A DNA stretch of 64,000 nucleotides from Rehmannia glutinosa. Its lineage: Eukaryota > Streptophyta > Magnoliopsida > Lamiales > Orobanchaceae. Where the stretch lies: positions 95,432,616-95,496,615 of the forward strand of contig CM071924.1 of assembly GCA_016081115.2 (NCBI GenBank), in the 5' to 3' direction. Shown piece by piece: positions 1 to 10,931 of the stretch (positions are counted from its first letter, which is position 1; the number at the start of each line of letters is the position of its first letter). The translations under genes were made by a program, and so were the position numbers. The notes beneath the pieces were generated by a model. It worked only from the letters and a program-made list of their open reading frames with translations. It searched no databases and had not been told where the DNA came from.

Positions 1-352
1 CATTAGGCTAGCTGGGATGGCTCCCAGCTAAGGCCCTCCGATGCTTAAGTCAGATCGGGTCGTGAGGTAAATAAAGTAAAAGTAGCGAAGCGGTTAAAAT
101 GAACAGTGAAAAAATTAACCTTCTAAATATTTACCGGGCTATTTATAGTAATCTCGATTAGTGCTTACTTTACTTTACACGTGGCATCATCGGGGAGTCC
201 TGGTGTCAGAGAATCAATGCCGTTCATAGGTTCGGGTCGCGGTTCGGTTCGGGTCGGGTTTGCCCGACCGGGTGAGCAACCCGCGGATCAGCTTAATTTA
301 GATTTTGGTTTTCTTTAAGGGTAAAGTGGTAAAATCACTTTATGGTTTATCA
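1..352 (-). repeat. 3' LTR of the Tat-type element (cut by window edge)
   Basis: Matches 9957-10309 base for base over long stretches, with only scattered substitutions and small indels. It ends in 'ggtttatca', which on the minus strand gives the expected TG start. About 100 bp of its left part lies outside the window. Confidence 0.92.
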
Positions 353-372
353 TTACTCCCCCAACTTCTTTT
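353..372 (-). other. Polypurine tract
   Basis: Read on the minus strand this is an uninterrupted purine-rich run with five consecutive G, directly against the LTR. This is where plus-strand DNA synthesis is primed in LTR retrotransposons. Confidence 0.8.
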
Positions 373-519
373 ATTTTCAAAATAAAAGAAGTTTAGATCT
401 GGTTCGTTGAATGTGGTTCTCCAAGGGTGATAAATACTAACAAGGGGGTAAGTTTTCATTTATTCTATCTCATAGGAAAAAGGGTGGGTTCATCTGTTTG
501 AAAAAATTTTTTTGGTTCT

Positions 520-1260
520 TCTGCCAGGCTTCGGGGTCGCGCTTCGCATCGGCCCAGGCTTCGGGGTCGCGCTTCGCATCGGCGTCGTCTCGCATCGGAT
601 CTGCTGAAATTCAGGGTCGGGCATCGCACATCGCGTTGTCTGGCATCGCATCGGCTGGGTTTCAGGGTCGCGCGTCGCGCGTTGCATCTCGCATCGCGTC
701 ACATCGCGCCGCATCACCTCGGCGCCTCGTCTGCTCGCATCGCCCTCACGCCTCGCCTGTTCGCACTTCGGATCGCCTCAACACATCACGCCGTGCCTCG
801 CGCATCGCATCGTCCTCGTCCTCGCATCGCATCGGCTGGGCTTCAGGGTCGCGCATCGCCCCTCGCGTCGCGTCACCTCGCGCATCGCGCTTCGGATCGC
901 CTCAGCCCCTCGCGCCGTGTCTCGCCCATCGCATCGTCCTCGATCGATCGCCAGGGCTTTGGGTCGCGCGTCGCATCATCGCGCCGCCAAAGCCTCGCTT
1001 GCCTCATCGCATCGCTGCTCGCTTCCGCGATCGTCTCCTCTGCCTCGCGATCGCGTCATTCGGCGTCGCGTCGCCATCGTCGTTCGGCGTCGCGACGCCG
1101 TCTCGGCGTCGCTCCATCGCCGGTAGCGTTGCCTCGCGTCGCGCATCGTCTCCCCGCCTCACGTCGCGCATCGTCTCCCTGCCTCGCGCGTCGCGTCTTT
1201 CGGCGTCGGGGTCGTCCTTTTTGTTCGCGTCGCCGCCTCGATCGGGGTCGTCCTCGACCC
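520..1260. repeat. CG-rich low-complexity block of degenerate short repeats
   Basis: The block consists of endlessly varied units built on 'tcgcatcg', 'gcctcgc' and 'gcgtcgc'. It is far richer in CpG than anything around it. Several frames stay open across it (for example 498-1268 on the plus strand) and would encode Arg/Ser/Ala/His-rich low-complexity peptide, but openness here follows from base composition. It lies in the 3' region of the Tat element, between the LTR and the antisense gene. Confidence 0.8.
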
Positions 1261-2107
1261 CTCCTTAAGGTTTTCTTTCCGAGATCGGGCTCATCCTCTC
1301 CCTTTATTCCGGGTAGATTACTTCTCATCTTTTAATGTCTTCTAGCTTTTCCAAATCTGATTCTGGGTCGGGATCGGGGTCATTTACTAGCTCCTCCCCG
1401 TCCCATCGTGGTAGTGAGATAGATCTGGAAATATCTGCCCCTTGGGCTCTTATTAAGTCTTGCGTAGAGACCCATGAGATACCCTCTCTCCGCGAGAAAA
1501 TTTTATATTCCAGGATGATCATGAAATCGTGATACCTAGTCCAGAAGATAGGATGGATAAACCTCCGCCCAATGCCTTGCATTTCACGTGGCTAGTCTAG
1601 AGACGGGGCTCGGGTTTCCCCTTTCGGATGATGTAGAAAATATTTTGGTGGGTTTGGATGTCAGCCCTGCTCAACTGGTACCCAATTCTTATAGACATAT
1701 TTTGGGATTTATCATTATTATGCGCTTCTTTAATGTGGCTCCTTCCTTCGTACATTTCTGGTCTCTTTACTCAATGAGTTCTTCTACCAAGACGGCTGAG
1801 GTAGGCTTTTTTTATCTCACTCCTAAGCCTCACTGCAAACTACTTGACAAGCCTCCTTCATCCCTTGGGTGTTGGAAAGATTCCTTTGTGTATGTTCGAC
1901 CTCCCCCGGATCGTCTTTGGAAGGCGTCTTCGGTATGGAGGGTATCTAGACCTCGACCCCGGGGCCTTGGGTCTCCCACCTGGAGTGATACATTCATTTC
2001 CCGTAAATTAACTAAGCGTTGGTTCAAGACATCCAAACTACTTGCGGAGGATATACTCTCTACTGTGGGGCTTAGCCCTGCGCCCCGTACTTCGGACCGA
2101 CCTCTTG

Positions 2108-2179
2108 GTAATTATTTTTAAATTTCTACTTTTATTTCTCTTGCCTGTATTAATACTAATGCTTCTTATATTTTTGTAG
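2108..2179 (+). other. Candidate intron 1 of the antisense gene
   Basis: The donor is 'cttg|gtaatt' and the acceptor 'tttttgtag|agatgg', giving 72 bp of AT-rich sequence. Splicing joins codon phase 1 to phase 1 and keeps the frame open into a Met-Asp-Val-Arg segment. Confidence 0.55.
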
Positions 2180-2801
2180 AGATGGATGTTCGTTCTTCTA
2201 TGGTAGCCAAGCAAATGAAGGCCCAACTTGCCAAGAAAGGAGGGCTTCCCAGGCCTGTGCTGCCTCCTGCCTCGCCTCCACAAGTGTCTTCTATGCCTCG
2301 GAGTCAATCCTTCGTCCTCCCATGAGGAGGTTCGGAGAATCTATACGAGGAGCAACTGGAAATCCTACCCTTCCCAAAGAACTTGGAAACTATTCCGGGA
2401 GGGGGTCCCTCTCCCTCAGGGGGAGAAGAGGAAGAGACCAGAAGAGGAGGGATCCCATCGTGGAGATAAGTTCTTTAGACCGAGCCCAAGGTCTCTCGTC
2501 TCGCCCCGTCCTTTGGTTTCGGTGCTCCTTCGGGAGTTTCGATCGAGATCATGGCAAAACCGGGAGCGAGAAGCTTTTGGCGATCTTCGGACAACCGAGA
2601 ATGGTGGGTACCGCATCCTCCTACCGCGTCAGGTTCTCGGGTCATACCCAATTGGAACATCACCACGAGATAGTTCTGTTTTTCGTTCACCTGGGGGTGA
2701 CTCTTTTGAGTGTACAAGCATTGTCTACTCCCCTGGATCAAATTGGGGTCAAGGCTTTCGCATGACCCCTTGAGGGAAGCGTTGCTTATAATGCTATGAT
2801 G

Positions 2802-2878
2802 GTAAGCTTTACTCGTTTTTGACTTCCTATTTCCTTTCATTACGGAAGATGACCTTTTTTTTTTTTTTTTTTTTGCAG
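2802..2878 (+). other. Candidate intron 2 of the antisense gene
   Basis: The donor is 'gatg|gtaagc' and the acceptor 'ttttgcag|aattt', preceded by a run of 20 T. The length is 77 bp, close to the minimal plant intron size. Joined sequence reads GSVAYNAMM then NLAMIHGDS. Confidence 0.55.
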
Positions 2879-3580
2879 AATTTGGCTATGATTCACGGTG
2901 ACTCTTGAGTGACCAATTATCAACACCAATGGCTAGCTTGCGAGGAGCGTCTATCCCGGATGGAACAAGATCGAGGACTTCACTTAGGGAAAATGTCCAG
3001 AAAGGAGTTTGAGGCTTCCCTTCGGGATCGGGATCGCGAAATAGAAGATTTGAAGGTCTCCTTACACACCACCGTGACCAAGTAGATGATGCCAAGAAGG
3101 GTTTAGCGATCTTTAAGAGGGACTCTTTTGAAGGCTAGTAGGGCCATTTGGTGTTCTTGAATACCAGGGCTCGAGAAGATTTTAAAACTAAAGTACAAGA
3201 GGCTCGTATGCAAGAGCTATTGATTTCGGGAAGTCGGCCCCAGGCGTCGCGGTTGCTAACGGTACGCGACTATGAACTCAATGGATTCGTAAAATGCGAT
3301 TCAGTTGCGAAGTTAAAGGGCTTTGTTCTGGGTTTGATTTGACCCAATGACACCTTTGAAAGATGAGAACTTAGAGACCCCAAGCATGACGATGAAGGCG
3401 GTGAGGAGAATGAGTTTACTTTTACGTGAAAGAGGAATATGGCGAAGACTTGGCTCCCGGTGACGAGGCGGGCTCTTCACGCTCTAGCGTGGAGGGGGGG
3501 GTGACGGGTCTCAACTGCGCACCACATTAACCTCTTGCCTAATCTGCTGCCTTACTAACTTGCGCTTACTATCTCGCTTG

Positions 3581-3771
3581 CTTATGCTTTATTGATTGCT
3601 TTTGTAATAGAATCGCCGACTTACGCTTTACGCATTGCTTTTGTACTAGAAGCGTTGTCTTATGCTTTATGCATTGCTTTTGTACTAAATCACTGTCTTA
3701 TGCTTTATGCATTCCTTTTGTACTAGAATCGCATTTTGCTGTCTTATGCTTTATGCATTGCTTTTGTTATA
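3581..3771. repeat. Tandem array A, five copies of about 39 bp
   Basis: Copies of 'cttatgctttatgcattgct' plus 'tttgtactagaatcg' start near 3581, 3620, 3659, 3697 and 3743. The array lies in the 3' untranslated region of the Tat element, a place known in this lineage to grow tandem repeats. Confidence 0.88.
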
Positions 3772-3801
3772 TGATAAACTTGGGATCAATGTCATTACTT
3801 T

Positions 3802-4138
3802 AGTCAATTAATCTTTTTGATTATTTTATCTTTTTGATAAATAGTCAATTAATCTTTTTGATTAATTTTATCTTTTTCGAGATAAGTAGTCAATTAATCT
3901 TTTTGATTAATTTTATCTTTTTCAGATAAGTAGTCAATTAATCTTTTTGATTAATTTTATCTTTTTCGAGATAAGTAGTCAATTAATCTTTTTTTGATTA
4001 ATCTTATCTTTTTCGAGATAAGTAGTCAATTAATCTTTTTGATTAATTTTATCTTTTCAGATAAGTAGTCAATTAATCTTTTTTGATTAATTTTATCTTT
4101 TCGAGATAAGTAGTCAATTAATCTTTTTGATTAATCTT
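3802..4138. repeat. Tandem array B, eight copies of about 45 bp
   Basis: Unit starts are at about 3803, 3844, 3889, 3933, 3978, 4025, 4068 and 4113. Each unit holds the small palindrome 'attaatctttttgattaat' and a 'cgagataag' segment. Lengths vary by a few T. The array is strongly AT-rich. Confidence 0.93.
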
Positions 4139-4355
4139 GATGAACTCCCCGAACCTACGGCGTGCGCCTCTTCACTTGGCCTTATTTGGGGTTCTCATCT
4201 TGGTGGCTTGAGCCTCTAAGGTCTCTTAGCCTTAGATATATTTAACAATACGAAAATAAGGAAATAAACAATTCATACAAATCTTGCCCATTTTAAGAAA
4301 ACAAGGTTGTCATTAACCATTAAACTCTTTGGCAAAAGAGGGTGAAGCAAAATAC

Positions 4356-5380
4356 TTAAGCATAAAATTTTCTAAGGTTGTGCACGTTCCAGGGTCGTGG
4401 TAGTGGCTTTTCCCTTCGCGTCTTCCGGCGATAAGTACCCCTTTTCAAGATCTCCGTTACTTTGTAAGGTCCCTCCCAATTGGGGTCTAGCTTACCTACA
4501 TGCTTAGATACCTCCACCTTTTTCAACACTGGTCCCCTACTTGGAAATTTCGCTCTTCACTCTCTTGTCGTAGGTGCTTCGCATCCTATTCTTAGTCATT
4601 TGGATTTTGAGGAAGGCACGATCTCTTTTCTCTTCAATCACATCCAGGTCAAGCTCCTACCCTCGGCGTTCGAGTCGGGGTCATATCTCTGACTCGGAGT
4701 GATGCCTCCCCAATTTCCACTGGTATTATTGCTTCTGATCCGTAAACTAACCCAAAGGGAGTTTCCCCTGTCGAGGTCCTGGGTGTTGTTCGGTAGGCCC
4801 ATAGGGCTCCTGGTAACTCATCTACCCAATATGTCTTAGCTGCCTCCAATCGCGTCTTCAAATGTTGCAACAATATTCTATTTGCTACCTCCGTCTGACC
4901 ATTAGCCTGTGGGTTCCCTACCGTTGTAAAGTGTTGTTGTATCTTCATCTCCTGGCACCAACTTCTAATCTTCTTTCCTTGGAACTGCGTCCCATTGTCT
5001 GAAATTAAGACCCTGGGTAATCCAAAACGACACACAATATTCTTCCAGATGAAATTCATAACTTCATTTTCGGTTATTTTGGCTAAGGCCTCGGCTTCAA
5101 TCCACTTCGAAAAGTAGTCAATTGCTACTATTAAAAACTTCTTTTGAGCCTTCCCCTGAGGAAAAGGACCCACTATGTCTATCCCCCACTGATCAAATGG
5201 ACACGACACCTCAACTGGATCCAAGGGCACTGCTGGCTGGTGGGAGACATTAGTAAATATTTGGCACCTTTCACACCTTCTTGCAAATTCAGTTGAGTCC
5301 TTGACCAATGAAGGCCAAAAATATCCTGCGCTTTAGAATTTTTCGAGCTAGGGCTCGTCCTCCCGAGTGGTTCCCACAAC
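4356..5380 (-). pseudogene. Integrase and pol C-terminus of the Tat element
   Basis: The product would insert element cDNA into the genome. Visible on the minus strand are the end of the zinc-binding region (FARRCERCQIF), then the catalytic core with WGIDIVGPFP (first Asp), SDNGTQF (second Asp) and NGQTEVANR (Glu), all three catalytic residues kept. The core is followed by TPFGLVYGSEA and, in another frame, the C-terminal GKLDPNWEGPYKVTEIL motif typical of Tat integrases. The reading frame ends at a TAA at 4356-4358. The longest open piece is 4649-5308. Frameshifts near 5300 and 4650 separate it from the zinc finger and tail. Confidence 0.9.
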
Positions 5381-5567
5381 TTCCTTCATGGATCTCCTTC
5401 ATCACGTACATGGCTTGATCGGCCTCAAACATTTCAACCAAGGTCCCCGGACGGATTTTTTATATAACTCCCCATGTAATAAAGTGAAGCGCGGAATTCT
5501 TCTAAGTAACCTTTACAGCCTCTCTTTGCTCATCGGGGAGATCTCCGTCTCTAAATATTTTTTTATT

Positions 5568-6190
5568 TCATCCATCCAACTTGCCTTTATCTCTATGTGA
5601 AGAGCAAATCACCTTCCAAATTAAAAGGTATGGGGTCGAATTACCTCGGATGCTTGGCTTATCTGCGGTGAATACCGTCACCTTTCTTGATTCGGTTCCG
5701 TCAAAGACTAGCAAATCTTGCAAGGGCATCCGCCTTCTCATTTTCCGTTCTTGGGATTTGTTGGATCGCACCTCCTCAAATTCTTTGAGTAGCCCCTTTG
5801 CCTTAGCCAAATATTCTGTCATGGTTTTTCTTTCGCCTCATACGTACCATCAATTTGCTTAGCGACCGGTTGGGAATCCGTAAATACCACCAAGTTGCGA
5901 CTTTTAATTTTTTTGCTATCTCTAGCCTGCTTGTAGTGGCTTCATACTCACCAACCGTTATTGGTGACGTTGAACTCCAGCCTCACCGCGACCTCGAACT
6001 CGAACCCCCAGGCCCTTGCAAATGTATTCCTGCTCCCCTTTTTGGAAGAAGCGGATCCATCCACGTGCATTATCCAAGTGGCCTTGGGTTCTTTTTCTCT
6101 CTCACTCCTCGCATCTTCGACGTTTTCGTTGTGAAATCGCCAACACACGAGCCTTCACCGATGTTCTAGATTGATACTTGATATCAAATT
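5568..6190 (-). pseudogene. Second, archaeal-type RNase H of the Tat element
   Basis: Minus-strand reading at 5948-6148 gives WIMHVDGSASSKKGS, the characteristic start of the additional RNase H carried by Tat/Ogre-type elements. It continues as EFEVAVRLEF and VTNNGW. The piece at 5568-5822 gives MTEYLAKAKGLLKEFEEV followed by the C-terminal part. The two pieces are in different frames. In the family this domain is thought to take over RNA removal from a weakened first RNase H. Confidence 0.85.
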
Positions 6191-6305
6191 CTCCCAACTC
6201 TACGGACCACTTCACCGGCCTTCACGATCTTACGGCCGACCCAAGATCTCGCCTAAGAGGGTGGTTTGTTAAAACCACTATCTCATGAGACCCGGAAATA
6301 AGGTC

Positions 6306-6644
6306 TTAACCTCTGGCCGACACCACCAATGCGAGGGCTAATTTTTCCACCTCTAGGTACCTTTCTTCCGCTCCTTGCAGCGTCCTACTTACATAGTACA
6401 CAGGCTTGTGTACCCCACTTTCTTCCTTAACTAGAATTGAACTCACCGCCTTTGGTGACACCGCCAGATACAAGTATAACGACTCTCCTGGTTCGGGCTT
6501 GGCTAGTAGTGGCGCTGTCATCAGGTAGGTTTTCAGTTCTTCAAAAGCTTTATCACACTCTCCATCCCATTGGAAGTTTTCATGTTCCTTAGGATTTTGA
6601 AAAAAGGCAAACTTCGATCGGTGACCTTGAGATAAACTGTTCAA
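6306..6644 (-). pseudogene. Ty3-type RNase H of the Tat element
   Basis: The frame reads through FQWDGECDKAFEELKTYL, then LYLYLAVSPKAVSSILVKEE and YYVSRTLQGAEERYLEVEKL. This is the standard RT-to-RNase H connection. The position that holds the first catalytic Asp in active Ty3 RNase H is Tyr-Leu-Ala here, as is usual in Tat elements that also carry a second RNase H. Confidence 0.88.
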
Positions 6645-7300
6645 TGATGCTATTATTTTCCGTCAATGTTGTACATCTTTCACGCACGGGTGGTCTAGTT
6701 GGAGGATCGCATCTATTTTTAAGGTTCGCTTCAATGCCCTCTCGTGTACCATAAACCCTAAGAATTTTCCTCCCCTCACCCCGAAAGTGCACTTTCTTTG
6801 GGTTCAACTTCATGCCGTAAGATCTCATGGTAGCGGATGCCTTCTTCACATCCTCCACATGATCTGCCTCCTTAGCACTTTTGACTAGCATATCGTCAAC
6901 ATAGACCTCCATAGTTTTGTCTATGCAATCTTTGAACATCAAATTTACTAGCCTACGGTAGGTGGCTCTGCGTTCTTTAAACCAAAGGGCATTACTCGGT
7001 AACAATAGACTTTGCTCGTGATGAAGGAAGTTTTTAAGCGATCCTCCTCGCCATGAATATTTGGTGGTATCCTTGATAAGCTTCCATCATGCTTAATAAT
7101 GCGCTTCATTTGTGGAGTCTACCAGGGTATCAATTCGGGGTAAGGGGTATGGGTCCTTTGGGCATGCCTGGTTTAGATTGGTGAAGTCGGTACACATTCT
7201 CCACTTCCCATGAGGTTTCGCCACTAAGACCACATTTGACAACCAGTCCGTGTATTGGACCTCCACCACATACCCCGCATCCAGGAGCTTATCCACCTCT
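6589..7300 (-). pseudogene. Reverse transcriptase of the Tat element
   Basis: The frame at 7093-7296 gives WLSNVVLVAKPHGKWRMC and NQACPKDPYPLPRIDTLVD. The frame at 6589-7005 gives ATYRRLVNLMF and the active site MEVYVDDMLVKS, with YVDD at 6892-6903 intact. The two parts are in different frames with a degraded stretch at 7005-7093. The PYPLPRID segment and the YVDD context are typical of plant Ty3/gypsy RT. Confidence 0.92.
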
Positions 7301-7796
7301 TTCTTTATAATTTTATTCTTTTCTTCTCAAATTTCTCTTTCTTTGCTTAATAGGCTTGGCATCGGGGTCGACGTTCAATCGATGAACCATCACCCTGGGT
7401 CGATCCCACTTTGAAATCCGACGGCTTCCACACAAATATATCCACATTCTCCCGGAAGGAACTCAATTAGCAATACTTCCATCGTTGGGTCCATCGTGAT
7501 CCTATTCGTGTCGTTTTGCTTGAATTCCCACAGTTCTAATTCAATGATCTTATATTCTTGAAGGTTTCACCTATACTCTTCCCGCTTAGCCTCTTGTCTC
7601 GGCCTTTTTGGGTGCCTCTTCGCTTCTTCGCATCATCGCTCCCCTGCTCGGGGTTACCTTTTCTCAGTTCTCTCTTTTTCGGCGAGAGGTTATAACATTC
7701 CTTGCACTTTTTGATTCCCTCTCACTTCTCCTATCCCATACTTGGTGGGAAATTTCACCTTCAGGTGATAGGTAGATACAACCGCTTTAAATTGAT

Positions 7797-8177
7797 TTAA
7801 CCCAGGCCCCAAAGTATAACGTTGTATGCGAATGGCGCGTCAACCACTAAGTACTTCATCATGCCGTTTTCTGCCAAGGGTCGACCCGTGGATGTAGGCA
7901 AATCTATTGTTCCCAGCGGGACAATCTCGCTTCCTCCAAATCCCGTCGGTGGAGTGTTCACCGGTTTTATGGTGGACACGTCTAGCTCCATCTTTCTTAA
8001 TACATCCAAAAATATCACGTCCGCCGAGCTTCCTTTGTCGACCAGGACCTTCGCTGATGTGAAATTTGCTATATCCAGGCTAATTACTCTTTGGGTCATT
8101 CGGCCCATCTCCACCTCTCTTAGGTCGAGGTCATTGAACGTGATGGAGTCTGCCTCTTGCACATTTAAAACTTCCAA
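7797..8177 (-). pseudogene. Aspartic protease of the Tat element
   Basis: The open minus-strand frame contains the active-site-like VLVDKGSSADVIF and later FGGSEIVPLGTIDLP. The catalytic Asp is present but the residue after it is Lys where the family usually has a small residue. The 7300-7797 gap between protease and RT reads as pol linker with multiple stops. Confidence 0.82.
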
Positions 8178-8333
8178 CTTCTTTTTCCCAATTCTATTGA
8201 TCTTTTGTTTCGTTTCCTCGCATTAGTAGAATCGCCCCCTTGTGGGTCCTCTGCGATCATGTTTATGACCCTCTTCCGGGTAGGTTATCTCCTTGAGGGT
8301 CGTGCCTCTGGGGATCGGGGTCGGGGTGATTGT

Positions 8334-9557
8334 CTATCCCCCGCCTCTCTCTCGCGCCAGAGCTCTTCTTCTTGGGGATCGACTTCGCGATCGTTTCTTA
8401 GGTGATCTCTCTCTTCGAGTTGCTACGTCCCCGTTTTTAGCCACGAAATTGCGCAAGTATCCTTGTTGAATTAGTCTTTCTATCTCATCCTTCAAGTGGA
8501 CACATTCTTCCGTATCGTGTCCGTGATCCTTATGAAATTGACAATACCTTTTCATGTCCCTTCTGTTAGGGGTAGCTCGCATTTTCTTCGGCCACTGCAA
8601 CATATTTGATTCCGCTGATCGCCATAAGAGCATGCACTCGCGGGCGTTGAGGGAGTGTCGCATGAACCTTCCTACTCTGGCTCGATCCTGATCTCGGTCC
8701 CGATCCCTATCTTTCTCAGATCGAGATCGGGGTACCTCTCGAGGATCTCTGAGCTCTCTCTTGGGCTTGTTCATGGCTGCCCATTCTTGATCTTTCAACA
8801 AGTTCATTTCTTCCTCGTGGATATATCTTTCTGCCATCTCCATCAAGCTTTCCACATCGGGTGGTGGGTCGCGTGCTAACGGCCGAGGTCAATGGTCCCT
8901 TCTTCAAGCCATGCATCAATATACTGGAGAGCATGTCTATACGCATTTCTTGCACATCAAGCGCCTCATTATTAAATCGGTTTATGAACTCTCTCAGCGA
9001 CTCGTCCTCCCTCTGCCTGATCGTGAAGAGATGGGTGGCGGATCGTCTAGTCTTCTTTTTGCTAGCAAACTGGTGCAGAAACTTCCTTATCAAGTGTTCG
9101 TAAGAGACTACTGTCCCCATTGGTAGTCCCGTGAACCACTCTTGTGCTCTTCCTACCAATGTTGTTACAAATATTCTCGCATTCATAGCATCCGACTGCC
9201 CATACAATTGCATCACATTTCAAAGGCAGTAACATGTTCTTGAGGGTCACGGTTCCCATCATACTTAGGCAAATCTGGGAACTTGAAGGTAGATGTCACT
9301 ACTTCTTCTAAGATTTCTTGACAAAAGGGTGATCCTCTCTTTTGCAGAGCGGATGTGACCGCACCCCTCCTCCTAAGCTCATCCAGCTTCTTAGTGACTT
9401 GTTCAATTTGCTCGCTAATTTCGTTTATCCCCTCAGGGGGTCTTCTTGGCAGCTCCCTCTCTGCATTTCCCTGGATGTTCTTACTAGCTACTTCCTCCTC
9501 TTCCATCTCTCTGTGCTTCTTGGGAGGAGCCTCATGAGGCGAGGCTTCCTCCCTCAC
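8334..9557 (-). pseudogene. Gag of the Tat element
   Basis: Three minus-strand frames in succession (9557-9213, 9216-8716, 8855-8334) make up one gag. They cover an acidic N-terminus, the capsid core (FKFPDLPKYDGNRDPQEHV, then AQEWFTGLP and REFINRFNNEAL) and a C-terminal metal-binding type motif, YCQFHKDHGHDTEECVHLKD. The tail is Arg/Ser-rich. Two frameshifts break it. Confidence 0.88.
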
Positions 9558-9839
9558 GTTTTCGGGTGGAACTCCCCTTGCTGTAGGTGTTGCTGGTGCT
9601 TTGCCCTTCCTAAGATAGTACGTTAGGAAATTCTTGCTAGCTTCGGCGATTAATTTCTCAAGTCACTTGACTTCATCTCGCACTATGGGATCCTCGTCTT
9701 CAAGAGACTCTTCACTCACTCGTAAAGATGGTGAGGATATTCGTGTAGAGTTGAGCTTCGTTGTTCTTCTTCGGTGTCACGAGTGTTCGGTGCGTCATTC
9801 TTTTTCTGCGTCTCCATTACTCCTACTAATTCTCACTTT

Positions 9840-9855
9840 CCCATGACGGGCGCCA
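9840..9855 (-). other. Primer-binding site of the Tat element
   Basis: Read on the minus strand it starts TGGCGCCCGTCA, the TGG expected opposite a tRNA CCA end, just inside the 5' LTR. I do not assign the tRNA. Confidence 0.65.
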
Positions 9856-9856
9856 A

Positions 9857-10309
9857 TCGATTTAACCAAATAAAATCGGTCCAGAAGGCTCTCCTGGGTC
9901 GGACCTCGGGGTCGAGCTTCGGGTTTGTATATGTGGGTGACCGAGACACGAACACACGTTAGGCTTAGCCAGGATGGCTCCGGCTAAGGCCCTCCGATGC
10001 TTAAGTCGGATCGGGTCGTGAGGTAAATAAAGTAAAAGTAGCGAAGCGGTTAAAATGAACAGTGAAAAAATTAACCTTCTAAATATTTACCGGGCTATTT
10101 ATAGTAATCTCGATTAGTGCTTACTTTACTTTACACGTGGCATCATCGGGGAGTCCTGGTGTCGGAAGAATCAATGGCGTTCATAGGTTGGGTCGCGGTT
10201 GGGTCGGTCGGGTTTGCCCGGCGGGTGAGCGATCGCGGATCTCTGCGAATTTGCTTGATTTTGGGTTTTCTTTAAGGGTAAAGTGGTAAAATCACTTTAT
10301 GGTTTATCA
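9857..10309 (-). repeat. 5' LTR of the Tat-type element
   Basis: The 9957-10309 part is shared with 1-352. The inner part has no partner in the window because the left LTR is truncated. A TATA-like 'ctataaatag' on the minus strand at 10095-10104 (also at 139-148 in the other LTR) fits the LTR promoter. The right end is 10309 ('ggtttatca'). The inner boundary is approximate. Confidence 0.85.
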
Positions 10310-10785
10310 AATATCATGGGTATGAATGTCGTCCTTGCAATGGAATTCAATTTGTTTTGGTTCTTTACTCAATTAATTAAACCATTAATCATTAAAGCCC
10401 ATTTTCTTGCTAAAATTCCAATATATATGTACATTAATTCCACTAATGGGTCTAAAAGTGTTGTTCAATGTATATATGTGTGTATAATTTTATGAATGAT
10501 TTAGTCATGTTATTTAAAATGCAAAGTTTTGGGTTATGACATTTTAAGCTGGTTTTTGTTATTAATCAAGATGTTATGAGTTTTTTCATAGTTAATCTTC
10601 CATGGTTTTTAACAGATTTGTTTTTGTCTACTATCGATGTATTGCTAGTTTAAATTATTTAATAAAATATTTTTCTTTTTTTATCAAAAAAAGAAAAACA
10701 ATGTCAATTTGTACTTATTCTAAAAATCCTAAAAATTTGGCCACTTTACCATTTTGAAATAAAATTTACTAAGTTATAAAATTTG
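10310..10785. other. AT-rich spacer between retrotransposon and duplication
   Basis: No coding signal or clear repeat is visible. It ends where homology with the second duplication copy starts. Confidence 0.6.
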
Positions 10786-10931
10786 AATAAAACGTGTCGA
10801 ACTATACCCACGCGAATCAAATGAACTAAAAGCGCTCTCACCAGAAAATCGCGCCGTCCCAAAGGTTCACGCTGTTGCAGTCTCGATAACGACGATAAGT
10901 GATAACGATACACAGCTCAGCATAACGTCCG

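Larger units (their letters stand above)
1335..3342 (+). pseudogene. Antisense accessory gene of the Tat element, intron-bearing and broken
   Basis: This gene runs opposite to the retrotransposon. Reading frames at 1335-1532 and 1588-2107 give a hydrophobic/aromatic globular segment containing 'PLSDDVENILVGLDVSPAQL', then '...VPNSYRHILGF'. That resembles the plant 'putative gypsy-type transposon' domain often found antisense in Tat/Retand elements. The frame at 1588 ends at a GT donor (2108). Joining it to an AG acceptor (exon from 2180) keeps the frame into a Lys-rich stretch. A second GT-AG pair is 2802-2878, with a 20-T pyrimidine tract. Downstream, 2879-3342 carries charged coiled-coil-like sequence. 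Stops near 2324 and later show it is inactive. The domain match is from memory and unsearched. Confidence 0.68.
1..10309 (-). mobile_element. Degenerate Tat/Retand-type Ty3/gypsy LTR retrotransposon
   Basis: Positions 1-352 and 9957-10309 are near-identical direct repeats (LTRs). A purine-rich tract lies inside the left LTR and a primer-binding-site-like sequence inside the right LTR, so the element reads on the minus strand. From right to left the order is gag, protease, RT, RNase H, a second RNase H, integrase, then a long 3' region with an antisense gene and tandem repeats. RT before integrase is the Ty3/gypsy order. The second RNase H and the antisense ORF are known features of the Tat group. 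Every coding domain is split by frameshifts or stops, so the copy is dead. The left LTR is cut by the window edge, so target duplication cannot be tested. Confidence 0.93.

Noticed and set aside
498..1268. A 256-codon open frame as a real protein gene
   Set aside because: Several phases are open at once through the CpG-rich repeats and the translation is low-complexity. Openness follows from composition.
3581..4138. CRISPR-like array
   Set aside because: Units are contiguous with no unique spacers, in a plant retrotransposon; simple tandem repeats.
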